Source of the DNA: an uncultured Oscillospiraceae bacterium
GTDB taxonomy: Bacteria > Bacillota > Clostridia > Oscillospirales > Acutalibacteraceae
Assembly (NCBI GenBank): GCA_949289045.1
Contig: CASEMN010000002.1
Location: 62,001-126,000, forward strand
Direction of reading: 5' to 3'
DNA length: 64,000 nt
Positions 32,413 to 45,238 of this stretch are shown piece after piece. The notes below the pieces were generated by a model, which was not told where the DNA came from, made no database searches, and worked only from the letters and a program-made list of their open reading frames with translations. Made by a program: the position numbers and the translations under genes. Numbering within the stretch: the first letter of the stretch is position 1; each line of letters starts with the position of its first letter.

Positions 32413-34491
32413 TTAATCCTTCTTCATGCGGCTGCTGATAATTTCATCAGCAATTGACTTGGGTACCTCAGTGTAATGGCTGGGTTCCATTGTATACTGT
32501 CCACGTCCCTGAGTCTTTGAACGAAGGTCTGTAGCGTATCCAAACATGTTTGAAAGGGGAACCATAGCATTGATCTGAGTAGCACCATTTCTGGGCTCCA
32601 TACCCTGCATGAGTCCACGACGTGAGTTGATGTCGCCGATAACGTCACCAACGTAGTCGTCGGGAGTGATTACGGAAACCTTCATGATGGGTTCCATAAG
32701 AGTGGGAGCTGCCTTCTTCATAGCATTCTTGAATGCCATTGAACCGGCAATCTTGAATGCCATTTCAGAGGAGTCAACCTCATGGTAAGAACCGTCATAA
32801 AGAGTAACCTTAACGTCAACAACGTTGTAACCTGCAAGAACACCGGAAAGCATTGCGCCCTTGATACCTGCTTCAGCAGGTCCAATGTATTCTTTCGGGA
32901 TAGCGCCGCCGACGATTTCGTTAACGAACTCATATCCTTTGCCGGGGTTGGGCTCGATACGGATCTTAACGTGACCGTACTGACCACGACCACCGGACTG
33001 ACGTGAATACTTGCAGTCCTCATCGGCAGCCTTGGTGATTGTCTCACGGTAAGCAACCTGAGGTTTACCTACGTTAGCTTCAACTTTGAACTCACGAAGC
33101 ATTCTGTCAACGATGATTTCAAGGTGAAGCTCACCCATACCGGCAATGATTGTCTGGCCTGTCTCCTCGTCTGTATAAGCCTTGAATGTGGGATCTTCTT
33201 CAGCAAGCTTCTGAAGAGCGATACCCATCTTCTCCTGGCCAGCCTTGGTCTTGGGCTCGATAGCAACACGGATAACGGGCTCGGGGAACTCCATGGATTC
33301 AAGGATTACGGGATACTTGGGATCACAGAGTGTATCACCTGTTGTTGTATTCTTAAGACCAACAGCAGCAGCTATATCACCGGAATAGCAGGTTTCGATG
33401 TCCTGACGGTGGTTAGCGTGCATCTGGAGAATACGTCCCATTCTCTCGTTTGTATCCTTAACGGAGTTATATACTGTGCTTCCGGCGTCAACTGTACCGG
33501 AATATACACGGAAGAAGCAGATTTTACCAACATAGGGGTCGGTAGCAATCTTGAATGCGAGAGCTGCAAAAGGCTCATCGTCGGAAGAATGACGAACCTC
33601 GTCCTCTTCTGTTTCGGGATTAATACCAGTGATGTCTGCAACGTCTGTGGGAGCAGGCATGTAATCAACAATAGCGTCAAGGAGCATCTGAACGCCCTTG
33701 TTTCTGTAAGAAGTACCGCAGGTAATCGGAACCATGCTGTTTGCGATTGTTGACTTACGGATTGTGGATTTAATCTCGTCGATTGTGAGCTCTTCGCCTT
33801 CGAGGTACTTCATCATGAGGTCCTCGTCCTGCTCTGCAACGTGCTCAAGAAGGTCTGTACGATACTTCTGAGCAAGCTCTATCATATCCTCAGGGATAGG
33901 CTCCTTACGAACGTCAAGACCCTTGTCGTCGTAGTAAACCTCAGCTTCCATTGTTACGAGGTCGATGATACCCTTGAAAGTATCCTCTGAACCGATGGGA
34001 AGCTGAATCGGAACTGCGTTACATTTAAGGCGATCCTTAATCATGTTCAGTACATTGTAGAAGTCCGCACCCATGATGTCCATCTTATTGACGTAAATCA
34101 TGCGCGGAACATGATATTTATCAGCCTGACGCCAAACGGTCTCAGACTGAGGCTCAACGCCGCCCTTAGCACACATAACTGTTACAGAGCCGTCGAGAAC
34201 ACGAAGTGAACGCTCAACCTCAACTGTAAAGTCAACGTGGCCGGGAGTGTCGATAATGTTGATTCTATGATCTCTCCAGAAGCAAGTGGTAGCAGCGGAA
34301 GTAATTGTAATACCTCTCTCCTGCTCCTGTGCCATCCAGTCCATTGTGGCGGCACCGTCATGGGTCTCACCGATCTTATGGTTGATACCTGTATAGAACA
34401 GGATACGCTCGGTTGTAGTTGTCTTACCGGCGTCGATGTGAGCCATGATACCGATGTTTCTGGTCATAGCTAATGATACCTTTCTTGGCAT
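32413..34491 (-). CDS. fusA: Translation elongation factor G
   Basis: Ribosomal translocase GTPase, 692 residues from ATG 34491 ([18 protein letters not shown]). Motifs: G1 [13 protein letters not shown], switch 1 [25 protein letters not shown]3 DTPGH, G4 NKMD, and domain IV with [18 protein letters not shown] lies five bases before this ATG and would be coding if the upstream ATG at 34503 were used, so that start is rejected. It follows rpsG on the same strand. Confidence 0.99.
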   Translation of the reverse strand: MPRKVSLAMTRNIGIMAHIDAGKTTTTERILFYTGINHKIGETHDGAATMDWMAQEQERGITITSAATTCFWRDHRINIIDTPGHVDFTVEVERSLRVLDGSVTVMCAKGGVEPQSETVWRQADKYHVPRMIYVNKMDIMGADFYNVLNMIKDRLKCNAVPIQLPIGSEDTFKGIIDLVTMEAEVYYDDKGLDVRKEPIPEDMIELAQKYRTDLLEHVAEQDEDLMMKYLEGEELTIDEIKSTIRKSTIANSMVPITCGTSYRNKGVQMLLDAIVDYMPAPTDVADITGINPETEEDEVRHSSDDEPFAALAFKIATDPYVGKICFFRVYSGTVDAGSTVYNSVKDTNERMGRILQMHANHRQDIETCYSGDIAAAVGLKNTTTGDTLCDPKYPVILESMEFPEPVIRVAIEPKTKAGQEKMGIALQKLAEEDPTFKAYTDEETGQTIIAGMGELHLEIIVDRMLREFKVEANVGKPQVAYRETITKAADEDCKYSRQSGGRGQYGHVKIRIEPNPGKGYEFVNEIVGGAIPKEYIGPAEAGIKGAMLSGVLAGYNVVDVKVTLYDGSYHEVDSSEMAFKIAGSMAFKNAMKKAAPTLMEPIMKVSVITPDDYVGDVIGDINSRRGLMQGMEPRNGATQINAMVPLSNMFGYATDLRSKTQGRGQYTMEPSHYTEVPKSIADEIISSRMKKD

Positions 34492-34599
34492 AAAACCCTC
34501 CATCGCCGCTCATGCGGTTTCTTTAAACGCTGCACTTAAAAAAGTGCATACTGATTGAAATATTTCCTTTTTTTCGCAAAATATCCGTAAAAAAGGAAA

Positions 34600-35214
<615 letters not shown>

Positions 35215-35234
35215 TTATTTTCCGGTCTACCGGA

Positions 35235-35657
35235 TTATTTTTTAGCTGCCTTAGGACGCTTAGCACCGTACTTTGAACGGGACTGCATTCTTCCGTTAAC
35301 ACCCTGAGTATCAAGTGTACCGCGGATGATATGGTAACGAACACCGGGAAGGTCCTTAACACGGCCGCCACGGATAAGAACAACGCTATGCTCCTGAAGG
35401 TTGTGTCCTACGCCGGGGATATAGGCGGAAACCTCAATATCGTTGGTAAGACGAACTCTGGCAATCTTTCTGAGAGCTGAGTTAGGCTTCTTAGGAGTAG
35501 CTGTCTTAACGGCTGTGCAAACACCACGCTTCTGAGGAGAGTCGTTATCTGTAAGAATGTTCTTCTTTGAGTTAAGACCCTTTAAAAGAGCGGGAGCCTT
35601 AGCCTTTTTCTCAAGGGATTTTCTTCCGTTGCGAACAAGCTGGTTAAAGGTTGGCAA
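35235..35657 (-). CDS. rpsL: 30S ribosomal protein S12
   Basis: Decoding-centre protein. 140 residues from TTG 35657, beginning [13 protein letters not shown], where most homologues start MPTINQL; AAGGAGG lies nine bases upstream. Family blocks [33 protein letters not shown] and [35 protein letters not shown] are intact. The residues equivalent to the streptomycin-resistance positions (TPKKPNSA and GRVKDLPG) are the wild-type lysines. A ribosomal protein starting with TTG is unusual but the spacing supports it. Confidence 0.98.
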   Translation of the reverse strand: MPTFNQLVRNGRKSLEKKAKAPALLKGLNSKKNILTDNDSPQKRGVCTAVKTATPKKPNSALRKIARVRLTNDIEVSAYIPGVGHNLQEHSVVLIRGGRVKDLPGVRYHIIRGTLDTQGVNGRMQSRSKYGAKRPKAAKK

Positions 35658-35693
35658 ATCTACTGCACCTCCTTGCACTAAAAATATATGTGC

Positions 35694-35712
35694 AGGGGGC
35701 ATAAAGCCCCCT
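35694..35712 (-). promoter_or_regulatory. GC-rich hairpin in the rpsL leader
   Basis: AGGGGGC / GCCCCCT (7 bp, 5-base loop) about 40 bases before the rpsL start, inside the leader defined by the promoter at 35773-35801. On the minus strand no T run follows at once, so it is not a simple terminator. Confidence 0.5.
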
Positions 35713-35772
35713 TGTCACCGTTTTTTAATTTGCTATGGGCAAAATATAGAAAATATACCCACACAATTGGTT

Positions 35773-35801
35773 ATTTTAACATAAGTGTTTCTGGTTGTCA
35801 A
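35773..35801 (-). promoter_or_regulatory. Promoter of rpsL-rpsG-fusA
   Basis: Minus-strand TTGACA (35796-35801), 17-base spacer, TAAAAT (35773-35778), between rpoC and rpsL. Predicted leader about 110 bases. Confidence 0.8.
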
Positions 35802-35831
35802 CACACCATTACACTGTTTTCGTCATTATTT

Positions 35832-38800
35832 TTATGCCTGCTCAGCGGTTTCCTCAGCTGCATCAGTAGGTTTAATCTCTACCCTGCTGTAGCAGTCCAT
35901 TCCGGTACCGGAGGGAAGAAGCTTACCAATAATGACGTTTTCTTTAAGTCCAAGCAGCGGATCTGTCTTTCCTTTGATAGCTGCATCTGTAAGAACTCTT
36001 GTGGTCTCCTGGAAGGATGCTGCTGAAAGGAAGGAGTCTGTTGCGAGTGAAGCCTTTGTGATACCGAGAAGAACAGGTGTTCCTGTAGCTTCTTTGAGAT
36101 CCTCGCCGGTCTCCTCTGCTCTCTTTCTTATAGCCTCGTTCTTTGTGATGAACTCGTACTTTTCAACTGTTGAACCGGGAAGCATATCTGTATCGCCGGG
36201 CTCAACAACCTTGTACTTCTTCATCATCTGACGGACGATAACCTCAATGTGCTTATCGTTGATATCAACACCCTGCATACGGTAAACACGCTGAACCTCA
36301 CGGATAAGGTAATCGTGAACAGCATCTGTACCTTTGATTGCAAGAATGTCGTGGGGGTTAGCTGAACCCTCTGTAAGCATATCGCCCTTATTTACAAATG
36401 CGCCGTCACGGATATTCTCTTTAAGACGTGCATCGTAAGGAATAAGGTAACTTCTCTGATCTCCGTTTTCGTTATCTGTAATGACAACATGGGGGTTACC
36501 CTTAATCTCTTCGATTGAAACAACACCGGAAATCTCAGAGAGGATTGCAAGGTGCTTGGGCTTTCTGCCCTCGAAAAGTTCCTCAACACGAGGAAGACCC
36601 TGTGTGATATCGGCAGCAGATGTAACACCACCGGTGTGGAACGTTCTCATTGTAAGCTGTGTACCAGGCTCACCGATTGACTGAGCAGCGATAATACCAA
36701 CAGCCTCACCGACTGTTACGGGATCACCTGTTGCAAGGTTGGAGCCGTAGCACTTGATACATACGCCATGTTCTGCACGGCAGGTAAGAAGTGAACGAAT
36801 CTTGATTCTCTCAACTCCGCTTGCCACAATGCGCTCTGCATCGGCATCGGTCATCATGCGGTCTTTGCTCATAATGAGCTCGCCTGTCTCTTTATCATAA
36901 AGGTCCTCAAGGAGATAACGTCCCTTAAGACGTTCTGCAAGACCTTCGATAAGCTCTTTGCCGTCACGGATATCGTAAACATCAATACCCTCGTGGCATC
37001 CGCAGTCCTCTTCACGGATGATAACATCCTGTGAAACGTCAACAAGACGGCGGGTAAGGTAACCGGAGTCAGCAGTACGAAGAGCGGTATCAGCAAGTCC
37101 TTTACGGGCACCACGGGAGGAGATGAAGTATTCGAGAACATTAAGTCCTTCACGGTAGTTAGCACGAATTGGAACTTCGATTGTCTTACCTGCTGTATTA
37201 GCGATAAGTCCACGCATACCGGCAAGCTGACGAAGCTGTGACTCAGAACCACGGGCACCGGAGTCAACCATCATGTAGATGGGGTTGTAGTGGTCAAGGT
37301 TTGCAGTAAGCTCGGATGAAACTTTCTTTGTGCAGTCTTCCCAAACTTTGATAACGTTTCTTGAACGCTCCTCATTGCTGTATCTACCTTTGAGATAGAA
37401 GTGGTTGATCTTATCGACCTCTGCCTCAGCCTCAGCAAGGAATTCCTTCTTCTTGGGCGGGATTGTAGCGTCGCAGACAGCAACGGTAATACCGCTTCGG
37501 GTTGAATACTGACAGCCCTGAGCTTTAATCTTATCAAGAACGCCTGCGGTTACGGCTGTACCGTGAACCTTTATGCACTTGTCAATGATCTTACCAAGCA
37601 TCTTCTTGCTGACAAGGAAATCAGCTTCGAGCTTGAACATATTCTCAGGCTTGCTGCGGTCAACAAAACCGAGATCCTGAGGAATGGGATTGTTGAAGAT
37701 AACACGTCCGAGAGTGGTTTCGATAATCTGTGAAACCTCTACTCCGTCAACTTCTTTGCTCATTCTGATCTTTACAAGGGCATGAAGTCCGAGGCAGCCC
37801 TCGTCGTAAGCCATAATAGCTTCTTCAACGTTTCTGAATGCCTTGCCCTCGCCGGGTTCGCCGGGCTTAATGAGAGTAAGGTAATATGAGCCAAGAACCA
37901 TATCCTGTGTAGGAACGGCAACGGGCTTTCCGTCTGAAGGCTTGAGAAGGTTGTTAGCGGCAAGCATAAGGAAACGTGCCTCCGCCTGTGCCTCTGCTGA
38001 AAGAGGTACGTGAACAGCCATCTGGTCGCCGTCGAAGTCAGCGTTGAAAGCGGTACATACAAGGGGATGAAGCTTAATAGCTCTGCCTTCTACAAGTACC
38101 GGCTCGAAAGCCTGAATACCCAGTCTATGAAGAGTGGGAGCACGGTTGAGCATTACGGGATGGTCTTTAATGACGATTTCGAGAGCGTCCCAAACCTCGT
38201 TCTTTGCACGCTCAACCATCTTTCTTGCGGATTTGATGTTTCCTGCTGCGCCTGTTTCAACAAGACGCTTCATGACAAAGGGCTTGAAGAGCTCCAGAGC
38301 CATCTCCTTGGGAAGTCCGCACTGATACATTTTAAGCTCGGGTCCTACAACGATAACGGAACGTCCTGAGTAGTCAACACGCTTACCGAGAAGGTTCTGA
38401 CGGAAACGTCCCTGCTTACCTTTAAGCATATCGGAAAGAGATTTAAGAGGTCTGTTGTTGGGTCCTGTTACGGGACGGCCTCTTCTGCCGTTGTCGATAA
38501 GGGCGTCAACTGCCTCCTGAAGCATTCTCTTTTCGTTTCTTACGATAATATCGGGAGCTCCAAGCTCAAGAAGTCTCTTAAGACGGTTATTTCTGTTAAT
38601 GACCCTTCTGTAAAGGTCGTTAAGGTCAGATGTTGCAAAGCGTCCGCCGTCAAGCTGAACCATAGGACGGATATCGGGCGGAATAACGGGAAGGCAGTCA
38701 AGAATCATCCATTCCGGTTTGTTGCCGGACTGTCTGAAGGCCTCTACAACCTCAAGACGCTTTAAGATTCTTACCTTCTTCTGGCTGCTTGCATTTTCAA

Positions 38801-39380
38801 GCTCCTCACGAAGCTCTTCTGCAAGGGATTCAACATCTATCTGTGAAAGAAGCTCTTTGATAGCTTCCGCACCCATTCCGGCACGGAATGAATCCTCATA
38901 CTTCTCTCTCATATCAGCGTAATCTTTATCATTGAGAATCTGAAGACGCTGGAGCGGTGTGTCACCGGGATCTGTGACGATGTAAAGGGCAAAATAGAGA
39001 ACCTTTTCAAGGTCACGGGGAGAAATGTCAAGCATAAGTCCCATACGTGAGGGAATACCCTTGAAGTACCAGATGTGGGAAACGGGAGCTGCAAGCTCGA
39101 TGTGACCCATTCTCTCACGGCGAACCTTTGCCTTTGTTATTTCAACTCCGCAGCGTTCGCAGACCTTGCCCTTAAAGCGGATGCGCTTATACTTTCCGCA
39201 GTGGCACTCCCAGTCCTTGGTGGGTCCGAAAATCCTTTCGCAGAAAAGACCGTCCCTTTCAGGCTTGAGTGTGCGGTAGTTTATGGTTTCAGGCTTCTTG
39301 ACTTCACCGTAAGACCATTCTCTGATCTGTTCAGGTGAAGCAAGACCGATTTTTATTGACTCAAATGTGATGTTTTCCAT
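35832..39380 (-). CDS. rpoC: DNA-directed RNA polymerase subunit beta'
   Basis: Catalytic subunit of RNA polymerase, 1182 residues from ATG 39380 ([15 protein letters not shown]). Visible: the N-terminal zinc cluster [20 protein letters not shown], the Mg-binding [12 protein letters not shown] near residue 450, the second zinc site CGCHEG...[13 protein letters not shown], and the trigger-loop region [24 protein letters not shown] precedes the ATG. No large lineage insertions are apparent. It follows rpoB after 43 bases and is co-transcribed with it. Confidence 0.99.
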   Translation of the reverse strand: MENITFESIKIGLASPEQIREWSYGEVKKPETINYRTLKPERDGLFCERIFGPTKDWECHCGKYKRIRFKGKVCERCGVEITKAKVRRERMGHIELAAPVSHIWYFKGIPSRMGLMLDISPRDLEKVLYFALYIVTDPGDTPLQRLQILNDKDYADMREKYEDSFRAGMGAEAIKELLSQIDVESLAEELREELENASSQKKVRILKRLEVVEAFRQSGNKPEWMILDCLPVIPPDIRPMVQLDGGRFATSDLNDLYRRVINRNNRLKRLLELGAPDIIVRNEKRMLQEAVDALIDNGRRGRPVTGPNNRPLKSLSDMLKGKQGRFRQNLLGKRVDYSGRSVIVVGPELKMYQCGLPKEMALELFKPFVMKRLVETGAAGNIKSARKMVERAKNEVWDALEIVIKDHPVMLNRAPTLHRLGIQAFEPVLVEGRAIKLHPLVCTAFNADFDGDQMAVHVPLSAEAQAEARFLMLAANNLLKPSDGKPVAVPTQDMVLGSYYLTLIKPGEPGEGKAFRNVEEAIMAYDEGCLGLHALVKIRMSKEVDGVEVSQIIETTLGRVIFNNPIPQDLGFVDRSKPENMFKLEADFLVSKKMLGKIIDKCIKVHGTAVTAGVLDKIKAQGCQYSTRSGITVAVCDATIPPKKKEFLAEAEAEVDKINHFYLKGRYSNEERSRNVIKVWEDCTKKVSSELTANLDHYNPIYMMVDSGARGSESQLRQLAGMRGLIANTAGKTIEVPIRANYREGLNVLEYFISSRGARKGLADTALRTADSGYLTRRLVDVSQDVIIREEDCGCHEGIDVYDIRDGKELIEGLAERLKGRYLLEDLYDKETGELIMSKDRMMTDADAERIVASGVERIKIRSLLTCRAEHGVCIKCYGSNLATGDPVTVGEAVGIIAAQSIGEPGTQLTMRTFHTGGVTSAADITQGLPRVEELFEGRKPKHLAILSEISGVVSIEEIKGNPHVVITDNENGDQRSYLIPYDARLKENIRDGAFVNKGDMLTEGSANPHDILAIKGTDAVHDYLIREVQRVYRMQGVDINDKHIEVIVRQMMKKYKVVEPGDTDMLPGSTVEKYEFITKNEAIRKRAEETGEDLKEATGTPVLLGITKASLATDSFLSAASFQETTRVLTDAAIKGKTDPLLGLKENVIIGKLLPSGTGMDCYSRVEIKPTDAAEETAEQA

Positions 39381-39423
39381 GTAACCGACCCCTTCTTTCA
39401 ATTGTTAATTGCGTTTCTTTTCA

Positions 39424-42400
39424 TTAAAAGGTGTCTTCGTCAAATCCGTCGTCACCGAAAAGCTCTTCTTCACTGAATTCTTCAAGTGCGTCGAAATCAA
39501 CCTCTGTGGGCTCCTCTTCCTCTTCTTCTGAGGCTTCGATACCGTAACCTTCTGCGTTCTCGGCATCATTTACCTGTGAGAAAGCTGCGTCATCGCTCAT
39601 AACATAACCGATGTCGTCGCCGTCAAAGTTTTGCTTGAGGTCAATTTCCTGGTTATCCTTATCGAGAACTCTTACGTCAAGACCAAGAGACTGGAGCTCT
39701 TTGATAAGAACCTTGAATGACTCGGGAATTCCGGGCTTAGGTACGTTCTGACCCTTGACGATTGCCTCGTAGGTCTTTACACGGCCCACAATATCGTCGG
39801 ATTTAACAGTAAGGATTTCCTGAAGAGTATAGGCAGCGCCATAAGCTTCAAGAGCCCAAACTTCCATTTCACCGAAACGCTGTCCGCCGAACTGAGCTTT
39901 ACCACCCAGAGGCTGCTGTGTAACAAGTGAATAGGGTCCTGTTGAACGGGCATGGATTTTATCGTCAACAAGGTGGTGGAGTTTAAGGTAATACATAACA
40001 CCCACAGTTACGGGGTTATCGAACTGACGTCCTGTACGTCCGTCAATAAGGATTGACTTACCGTCTTCTCTCAAACCTGCCTCACGAAGAGCGTCACGGA
40101 TGTCGGACTCATGAGCGCCGTCGAAAACGGGAGTCATGATCTTCCAGCCAAGGTGTCTTGCAGCGAAACCAAGGTGAACTTCGAGAACCTGACCGATGTT
40201 CATTCGGGACGGAACGCCCAGGGGGTTAAGAACGATATCAAGAGGAGTACCGTCGGGAAGGAAGGGCATATCTTCCTGAGGAAGAATTCTTGAAACAACA
40301 CCCTTGTTACCGTGACGACCAGCCATCTTGTCACCGACGGAGATTTTACGCTTCTGTGCAATGTAGCAGCGTACAACCTTGTTAACGCCGGGGCTCAGCT
40401 CATCGCTGTTGGCTCTTGTAAAGGTCTCGACCTTAACAACGATACCGTACTCACCGTGAGGAACACGGAGAGATGTATCTCTTACCTCACGTGCCTTTTC
40501 ACCGAAAATAGCACGGAGAAGTCTTTCTTCTGCTGTAAGCTCAGTTTCTCCCTTGGGAGTTACCTTACCTACAAGGATGTCGCCGGAGCGAACCTCTGCG
40601 CCGACACGGATGATACCCTCTTCGTCAAGGTCTTTGAGGACATCCTCACCGACGTTGGGAATATCTCTTGTGATTTCTTCGGCGCCGAGTTTTGTATCTC
40701 TTGCCTCAATCTCATGCTCTTCGATGTGAATTGAGGTGTAAACGTCATCACGTACCAGCTTTTCGTTAAGAAGTACGGCGTCCTCGTAGTTGTAGCCTTC
40801 CCAGGTCATGAAGCCGATAAGGGCATTCTTACCAAGGCTGATTTCACCGTTGCTTGTTGCGGGACCGTCGGCGATGACTTCCCTTTCCTCAACTCTCTGT
40901 CCGAGATCAACGATGGGACGCTGATTTATGCATGTACCCTGGTTGGAACGCATAAACTTGAGAAGTTCATAGGAATCAACTTCGTCGTTATCTGTTGTGA
41001 TTTCAATATTGCTTGCGCTGAGCTTTGTTACAGTACCTGCTCTCTTTGCAAGTACAACAACGCCTGAGTCAACAGCCGCTTTGTATTCCATACCGGTTCC
41101 CACAATGGGAGACTCGGTTTTAAGAAGCGGCACAGCCTGTCTCTGCATGTTTGAACCCATGAGAGCACGGTTTGCGTCGTCGTTTTCGAGGAAAGGAATC
41201 ATGGCCGTAGCAACTGAAACGACCATTCTCGGTGAAACGTCCATGTAGTCGGCTCTGGAAGAGTCGATTTCAAGGAACTCATCACGGTAACGTGTATTTA
41301 TCTTCTTACGCATGAATCTGCCGTTTTCATCAAGGGGCTCGTTAGCCTGAGCAACGATGTAATCATCCTCAACGTCGGCTGTCATGTAGGTAACTTCATC
41401 AAGAACAACGCCGGTTTCCTTATCAACTCTGCGGAAAGGAGCTTCAATGAAGCCGTATTTGTTTATACGTGCAAAAGTTGCAAGGTAGGAAATAAGTCCG
41501 ATGTTGGGTCCTTCAGGAGTTTCAATGGGGCACATGCGTCCGTAGTGGCTGTAGTGAACGTCACGAACTTCGAATCCGGCACGGTCTCTTGAAAGTCCGC
41601 CGGGTCCCAAAGCAGAAAGACGTCTCTTGTGAGTGAGCTCTGCAAGGGGGTTGTTCTGATCCATGAACTGTGAAAGGGGTGATGAACCGAAGAACTCTCT
41701 TATAGCCGCTACAACAGGTCTTATGTTGATAAGTGCCTGAGGAGTTGCTGTATCGCTCTCCTGTGACTGGAGAGTCATCATTCTCTCTCTTACAACTCTC
41801 TCCATACGTGTGAAACCGATTCTGAACTGATTCTGGAGAAGTTCGCCAACAGAACGGATGCGGCGGTTACCCAGATGGTCGATGTCATCGACGGTTCCAA
41901 CATCGTTTGCAAGACAGTTGAGATAGTTGATTGTAGCAAAAATATCATCAATGATGATGTGCTTCGGAATAAGGTCATCACAGCGTGCTTTAAGCTCTGC
42001 TTTAAGAGCGTCAACATCGCCTTCGCACTTTTCGAGAACCTCAGTGAGGACACTGAAACGTACCTTCTCGTTAATGCCGAGATCCTCAAGCTCTTCCTCG
42101 GAGAAGAAGGGAACGTACTCGCCGATATCAACCATACCGTTGGAGATGATCTTAACCTCTACGCCTTCAACGTCAACATAAGCGATTGTGACGCCTGCCT
42201 GCTCAAGCTCATAGGCTCTCTCTTTGGAGATAACCTCTCCTGCCTCAGCAAGGATTTCTCCTGTTGTGGGGCTTGCAATGGGCTGTGAAAGCTTATGGCC
42301 TGCAAGACGCTGTGAAATTGCAAGCTTCTTATTGTATTTATAACGTCCGACTCTTGAAAGGTCATAACGGTGTGCGTCAAAGAACAGTCCGTCAAGGTGT

Positions 42401-43161
42401 GACTGAGCTGTTTCAAGTGTCGGAGGCTCACCGGGACGGAGCTTTTTGTAAACCTCAAGAAGAGCCTCTTCCCTGTTCTGGGTTGTATCCTTTTCAAGGG
42501 TTGCGAGAATTCTCTCATCTGCTCCGAAGAAATCGGTAATTTCAGCATTTGTACCGAGTCCCAGCGCTCTGATAAACGTTGTGATATGAATTTTTCTGTT
42601 CTTATCTATTCTTACATAGAAAATGTCGTTCTGATCCGTCTCGTACTCGAGCCATGCGCCACGGTTGGGGATGACAGTTGTGGTAAACATCTTTTTACCG
42701 GTCTTGTCATGGGTCATACCGTAGTATACGCCGGGAGAACGAACAAGCTGTGAAACTATTACACGCTCAGCGCCGTTAATAACGAAAGTACCGCTGTCGG
42801 TCATGAGCGGGAAGTCGCCCATGTACACTTCGTTTTGCTTGATTTCGCCAGTTTCCTTGTTGAGCAGTCTTGCAGTTACCCTTAAAGGCGCCGCATATGT
42901 TGCATCACGCTCTTTACACTCGGTTACCGTGTATTTGGGCTTATCATCCATACGGTAATCGATGAAGCTGAGAACCAGATTTCCCGTGTAGTCGGTGATC
43001 TCATCGATATCTCTGAAAACTTCTTTCAGACCCGTATCGAGGAACCACTGATATGAGTTCTTCTGGATTTCAATAAGGTTGGGCATTTCCATAACCTCAT
43101 TGATGCGTCCGAAGCTCATGCGGGTATTTTTGCCAAGCTTAACAGGTTTCACATTCACCAT
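39424..43161 (-). CDS. rpoB: DNA-directed RNA polymerase subunit beta
   Basis: Beta subunit, 1245 residues. The rifampicin-binding region reads [44 protein letters not shown], written here in parts: [23 protein letters not shown]. All positions are those of rifampicin-sensitive enzymes. [15 protein letters not shown] and [18 protein letters not shown] are near the C-terminus, which ends in a Glu-rich acidic tail. CGGAGTGAT precedes the ATG. Unusually, rplJ/rplL do not precede it; the gene starts its own transcript, with a sodium/proton antiporter gene upstream. Confidence 0.99.
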   Translation of the reverse strand: MVNVKPVKLGKNTRMSFGRINEVMEMPNLIEIQKNSYQWFLDTGLKEVFRDIDEITDYTGNLVLSFIDYRMDDKPKYTVTECKERDATYAAPLRVTARLLNKETGEIKQNEVYMGDFPLMTDSGTFVINGAERVIVSQLVRSPGVYYGMTHDKTGKKMFTTTVIPNRGAWLEYETDQNDIFYVRIDKNRKIHITTFIRALGLGTNAEITDFFGADERILATLEKDTTQNREEALLEVYKKLRPGEPPTLETAQSHLDGLFFDAHRYDLSRVGRYKYNKKLAISQRLAGHKLSQPIASPTTGEILAEAGEVISKERAYELEQAGVTIAYVDVEGVEVKIISNGMVDIGEYVPFFSEEELEDLGINEKVRFSVLTEVLEKCEGDVDALKAELKARCDDLIPKHIIIDDIFATINYLNCLANDVGTVDDIDHLGNRRIRSVGELLQNQFRIGFTRMERVVRERMMTLQSQESDTATPQALINIRPVVAAIREFFGSSPLSQFMDQNNPLAELTHKRRLSALGPGGLSRDRAGFEVRDVHYSHYGRMCPIETPEGPNIGLISYLATFARINKYGFIEAPFRRVDKETGVVLDEVTYMTADVEDDYIVAQANEPLDENGRFMRKKINTRYRDEFLEIDSSRADYMDVSPRMVVSVATAMIPFLENDDANRALMGSNMQRQAVPLLKTESPIVGTGMEYKAAVDSGVVVLAKRAGTVTKLSASNIEITTDNDEVDSYELLKFMRSNQGTCINQRPIVDLGQRVEEREVIADGPATSNGEISLGKNALIGFMTWEGYNYEDAVLLNEKLVRDDVYTSIHIEEHEIEARDTKLGAEEITRDIPNVGEDVLKDLDEEGIIRVGAEVRSGDILVGKVTPKGETELTAEERLLRAIFGEKAREVRDTSLRVPHGEYGIVVKVETFTRANSDELSPGVNKVVRCYIAQKRKISVGDKMAGRHGNKGVVSRILPQEDMPFLPDGTPLDIVLNPLGVPSRMNIGQVLEVHLGFAARHLGWKIMTPVFDGAHESDIRDALREAGLREDGKSILIDGRTGRQFDNPVTVGVMYYLKLHHLVDDKIHARSTGPYSLVTQQPLGGKAQFGGQRFGEMEVWALEAYGAAYTLQEILTVKSDDIVGRVKTYEAIVKGQNVPKPGIPESFKVLIKELQSLGLDVRVLDKDNQEIDLKQNFDGDDIGYVMSDDAAFSQVNDAENAEGYGIEASEEEEEEPTEVDFDALEEFSEEELFGDDGFDEDTF

Positions 43162-43338
43162 AGGCTAATCACTCCGTTCTTTTTATTCGTCCATCAACAT
43201 GGAAACGTTTTTGTTTTTGAACAAAAAACGATTGCTTTCCAACAAATTCTCCTTGATTTTCGGAGAAAAAAGTGATACAATCCGCTTAAAGAAAAAATCC
43301 TTAAGGGTACACACTGCCATCATAATAGGCAGTATTGT

Positions 43339-43367
43339 ATTTTACACCCCTTGTCAACAAATGTCAA
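43339..43367 (-). promoter_or_regulatory. rpoBC promoter
   Basis: Minus-strand TTGACA (43362-43367), 17-base spacer, TAAAAT (43339-43344). Same -35/-10 elements and spacing as the rpsL promoter. Confidence 0.8.
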
Positions 43368-43441
43368 TAGAAGCGAGATAAACTTTTTGTCTTTTCTTAA
43401 TTTTTAATTGAGAAAAGGCATTTTTTATGCTTTTAGATAAA

Positions 43442-43473
43442 AAACAGGCTCCGGTCAGCTCCGAAGCCTGTTT
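43442..43473 (-). terminator. Terminator of the NhaC-type gene
   Basis: AAACAGGCTCCGG / CCGAAGCCTGTTT, 12 of 13 positions paired, 6-base loop; TTTT follows on the minus strand. Confidence 0.75.
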
Positions 43474-43496
43474 GTAATATCAATTAATATATAAGT

Positions 43497-45011
43497 TTAC
43501 TTCGACTTTTTGCCTACTACCTGCTCCTCGGAAGAAAACTTCTTCTTTGCAATAACGAGAGCTGCAATAAGAAGTACAAAACCGATTGGAAGTCCAAGCC
43601 ATGCATTTGTAAAGCCTGCTATGAGATAGCCTACAAAACTGCATCCGGCAACAATGAGGGCGTAGGGCATCTGGGTCGAAACGTGCTCCAAGTGATTGCA
43701 GTTAGCGCCCGTTGAAGCAAGGATTGTTGTATCGGAAATGGGAGAAACATGGTCGCCGCAAACTGCGCCTGCAAGGATGGAAGCGATTGTAAGAACCATC
43801 AGCTGGCTGTCAGCTCCGCCGAATACCGCCATGGTAATGGGGATAAGGATACCGAATGTCCCCCATGATGTTCCTGTTGCAAAGGCAAGTCCAAGAGCGA
43901 TAAGGAAGAATACGCCGGGCATAATGGTCATGGGAATGCTGTATGTTTCAACAACATGTCTTACAAATCCGCCTGCGTCAAGATAATCCGCACTGCAAAC
44001 GCCGCTGAGAGTCCAGGCAAGAGAGAGAATTGCAATAGCGGGAACCATTGCTCTGAAACCCTCTATAACGCTGTCTGTAAACTCTTTGTACGTGATTACT
44101 CTGCGGGACATATAGAGAATAAAAGTAACAACAAGAGCGAAGAAAGAACCGAGAACAAGTGAAAGTGAAGAATTGCAGTTACTGAAAGCGGTAACCACGT
44201 TTTCCCCTTCAAGTATGCCACCTGTATAAAGCATTGCCATTATACAGAAAACAATAAGAGAAACTATAGGGATTATAAGATCCATAACCTTTCCCTTACC
44301 GGTAACTTTAATTGTTTCTCGCTCACTGTTTTCGTTGATGGTTTCCTTTTCGCGGTGCAGAACCTCATATTTTTTCATGGGTCCAAAATCGAAGTTAAAC
44401 ACTATAAGGAAAACAATCATTACAATTGTGAGAAGCGCATAAATGTTGAAAGGTATTGTTCTGAGGAAAAGATTGAACCCGTCAATGGTGCTTCCCTCAG
44501 GAAGTGATGAACCGACAGCAGCTGCCCAGCTGGAGATGGGAGCTATAATACATACAGGAGCAGCAGTTGCGTCGATTATATAAGCAAGCTTTGCTCTTGA
44601 AATTTTATGTCTGTCAGTAACAGGTGACATTACAGTACCGACAGTAAGGCAGTTAAAGTAGTCATCCACAAAAATGAGAACGCCTAAACCGGAAGTTGCC
44701 GCAAGAGCGCCTCGCTTTGTTTTAATTGCCTTTGACGCCCAGTTACCGTATGCTCTTGAAGCACCGGACTTGGCCATAAGAGCTACCAGTATTCCGAGAA
44801 GTACCAGGAAAATTATTATGTTTGCATTTGAGCCGATTTTTTCGCCCATAATGCCAAATGTTGTCTCAACTGTCTTAACAGGATTGAAACCGGTGAAAAA
44901 CAGTGCGCCGGAAAGAATTCCTATAAGCAGGGAAAAATATACTTCCTTTGTTATAAGAGCCAGGGCAATAGCAACAATCGGCGGAATAAGCGACCAAAAG
45001 GTACCTACCAT
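43497..45011 (-). CDS. NhaC-family Na+/H+ antiporter
   Basis: Membrane antiporter of 504 residues with about twelve helices. Family blocks: PPIVAIALALITKEVYFSLLIGI at the N-terminus, FVDDYFNCLTVGTVMSPVTDRHKIS, and CGDHVSPISDTTILASTGANC near the C-terminus, the conserved ion-pathway motif of NhaC/YheL-type proteins. Ion specificity is inferred from the family; some relatives exchange organic acids such as malate and lactate. AGGAGG precedes the ATG. Own promoter and terminator indicate a single-gene transcript. Confidence 0.88.
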   Translation of the reverse strand: MVGTFWSLIPPIVAIALALITKEVYFSLLIGILSGALFFTGFNPVKTVETTFGIMGEKIGSNANIIIFLVLLGILVALMAKSGASRAYGNWASKAIKTKRGALAATSGLGVLIFVDDYFNCLTVGTVMSPVTDRHKISRAKLAYIIDATAAPVCIIAPISSWAAAVGSSLPEGSTIDGFNLFLRTIPFNIYALLTIVMIVFLIVFNFDFGPMKKYEVLHREKETINENSERETIKVTGKGKVMDLIIPIVSLIVFCIMAMLYTGGILEGENVVTAFSNCNSSLSLVLGSFFALVVTFILYMSRRVITYKEFTDSVIEGFRAMVPAIAILSLAWTLSGVCSADYLDAGGFVRHVVETYSIPMTIMPGVFFLIALGLAFATGTSWGTFGILIPITMAVFGGADSQLMVLTIASILAGAVCGDHVSPISDTTILASTGANCNHLEHVSTQMPYALIVAGCSFVGYLIAGFTNAWLGLPIGFVLLIAALVIAKKKFSSEEQVVGKKSK

Positions 45012-45043
45012 TTGTTTTATCCCTCCTGAATAATATTAGCTTT

Positions 45044-45072
45044 ATTGTACTGTTTTTGATATGGTGTGTCAA
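45044..45072 (-). promoter_or_regulatory. Promoter of the NhaC-type gene
   Basis: Minus-strand TTGACA (45067-45072), 17-base spacer, TACAAT (45044-45049). Confidence 0.75.
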
Positions 45073-45238
45073 TATTTTTTGTTAGATTTAATATAAATAT
45101 GTCAAAAATTATTGAAAACCTGCAAGACTTATTGTTTTCAGTGAGCATCTGCTCTGTATTGCTATGCGTAAATCGTTTTTGCAATTTATACAGCTTGACG
45201 CTGTAGAATCCTGTGGCGGCAAACCCAAAAGCACAGCA

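Larger units (their letters stand above)
43162..43496. other. 335-bp region between NhaC and rpoB
   Basis: No gene. It holds the NhaC terminator (43442-43473), the rpoB promoter (43339-43367) and a leader of about 170 bases before rpoB, in which I see no clear riboswitch or attenuator. Confidence 0.6.

Noticed and set aside
33124..33753. 209-codon open frame antisense to fusA
   Set aside because: Shadow of the strongly biased fusA codons; no ribosome-binding site, odd Cys-rich composition.
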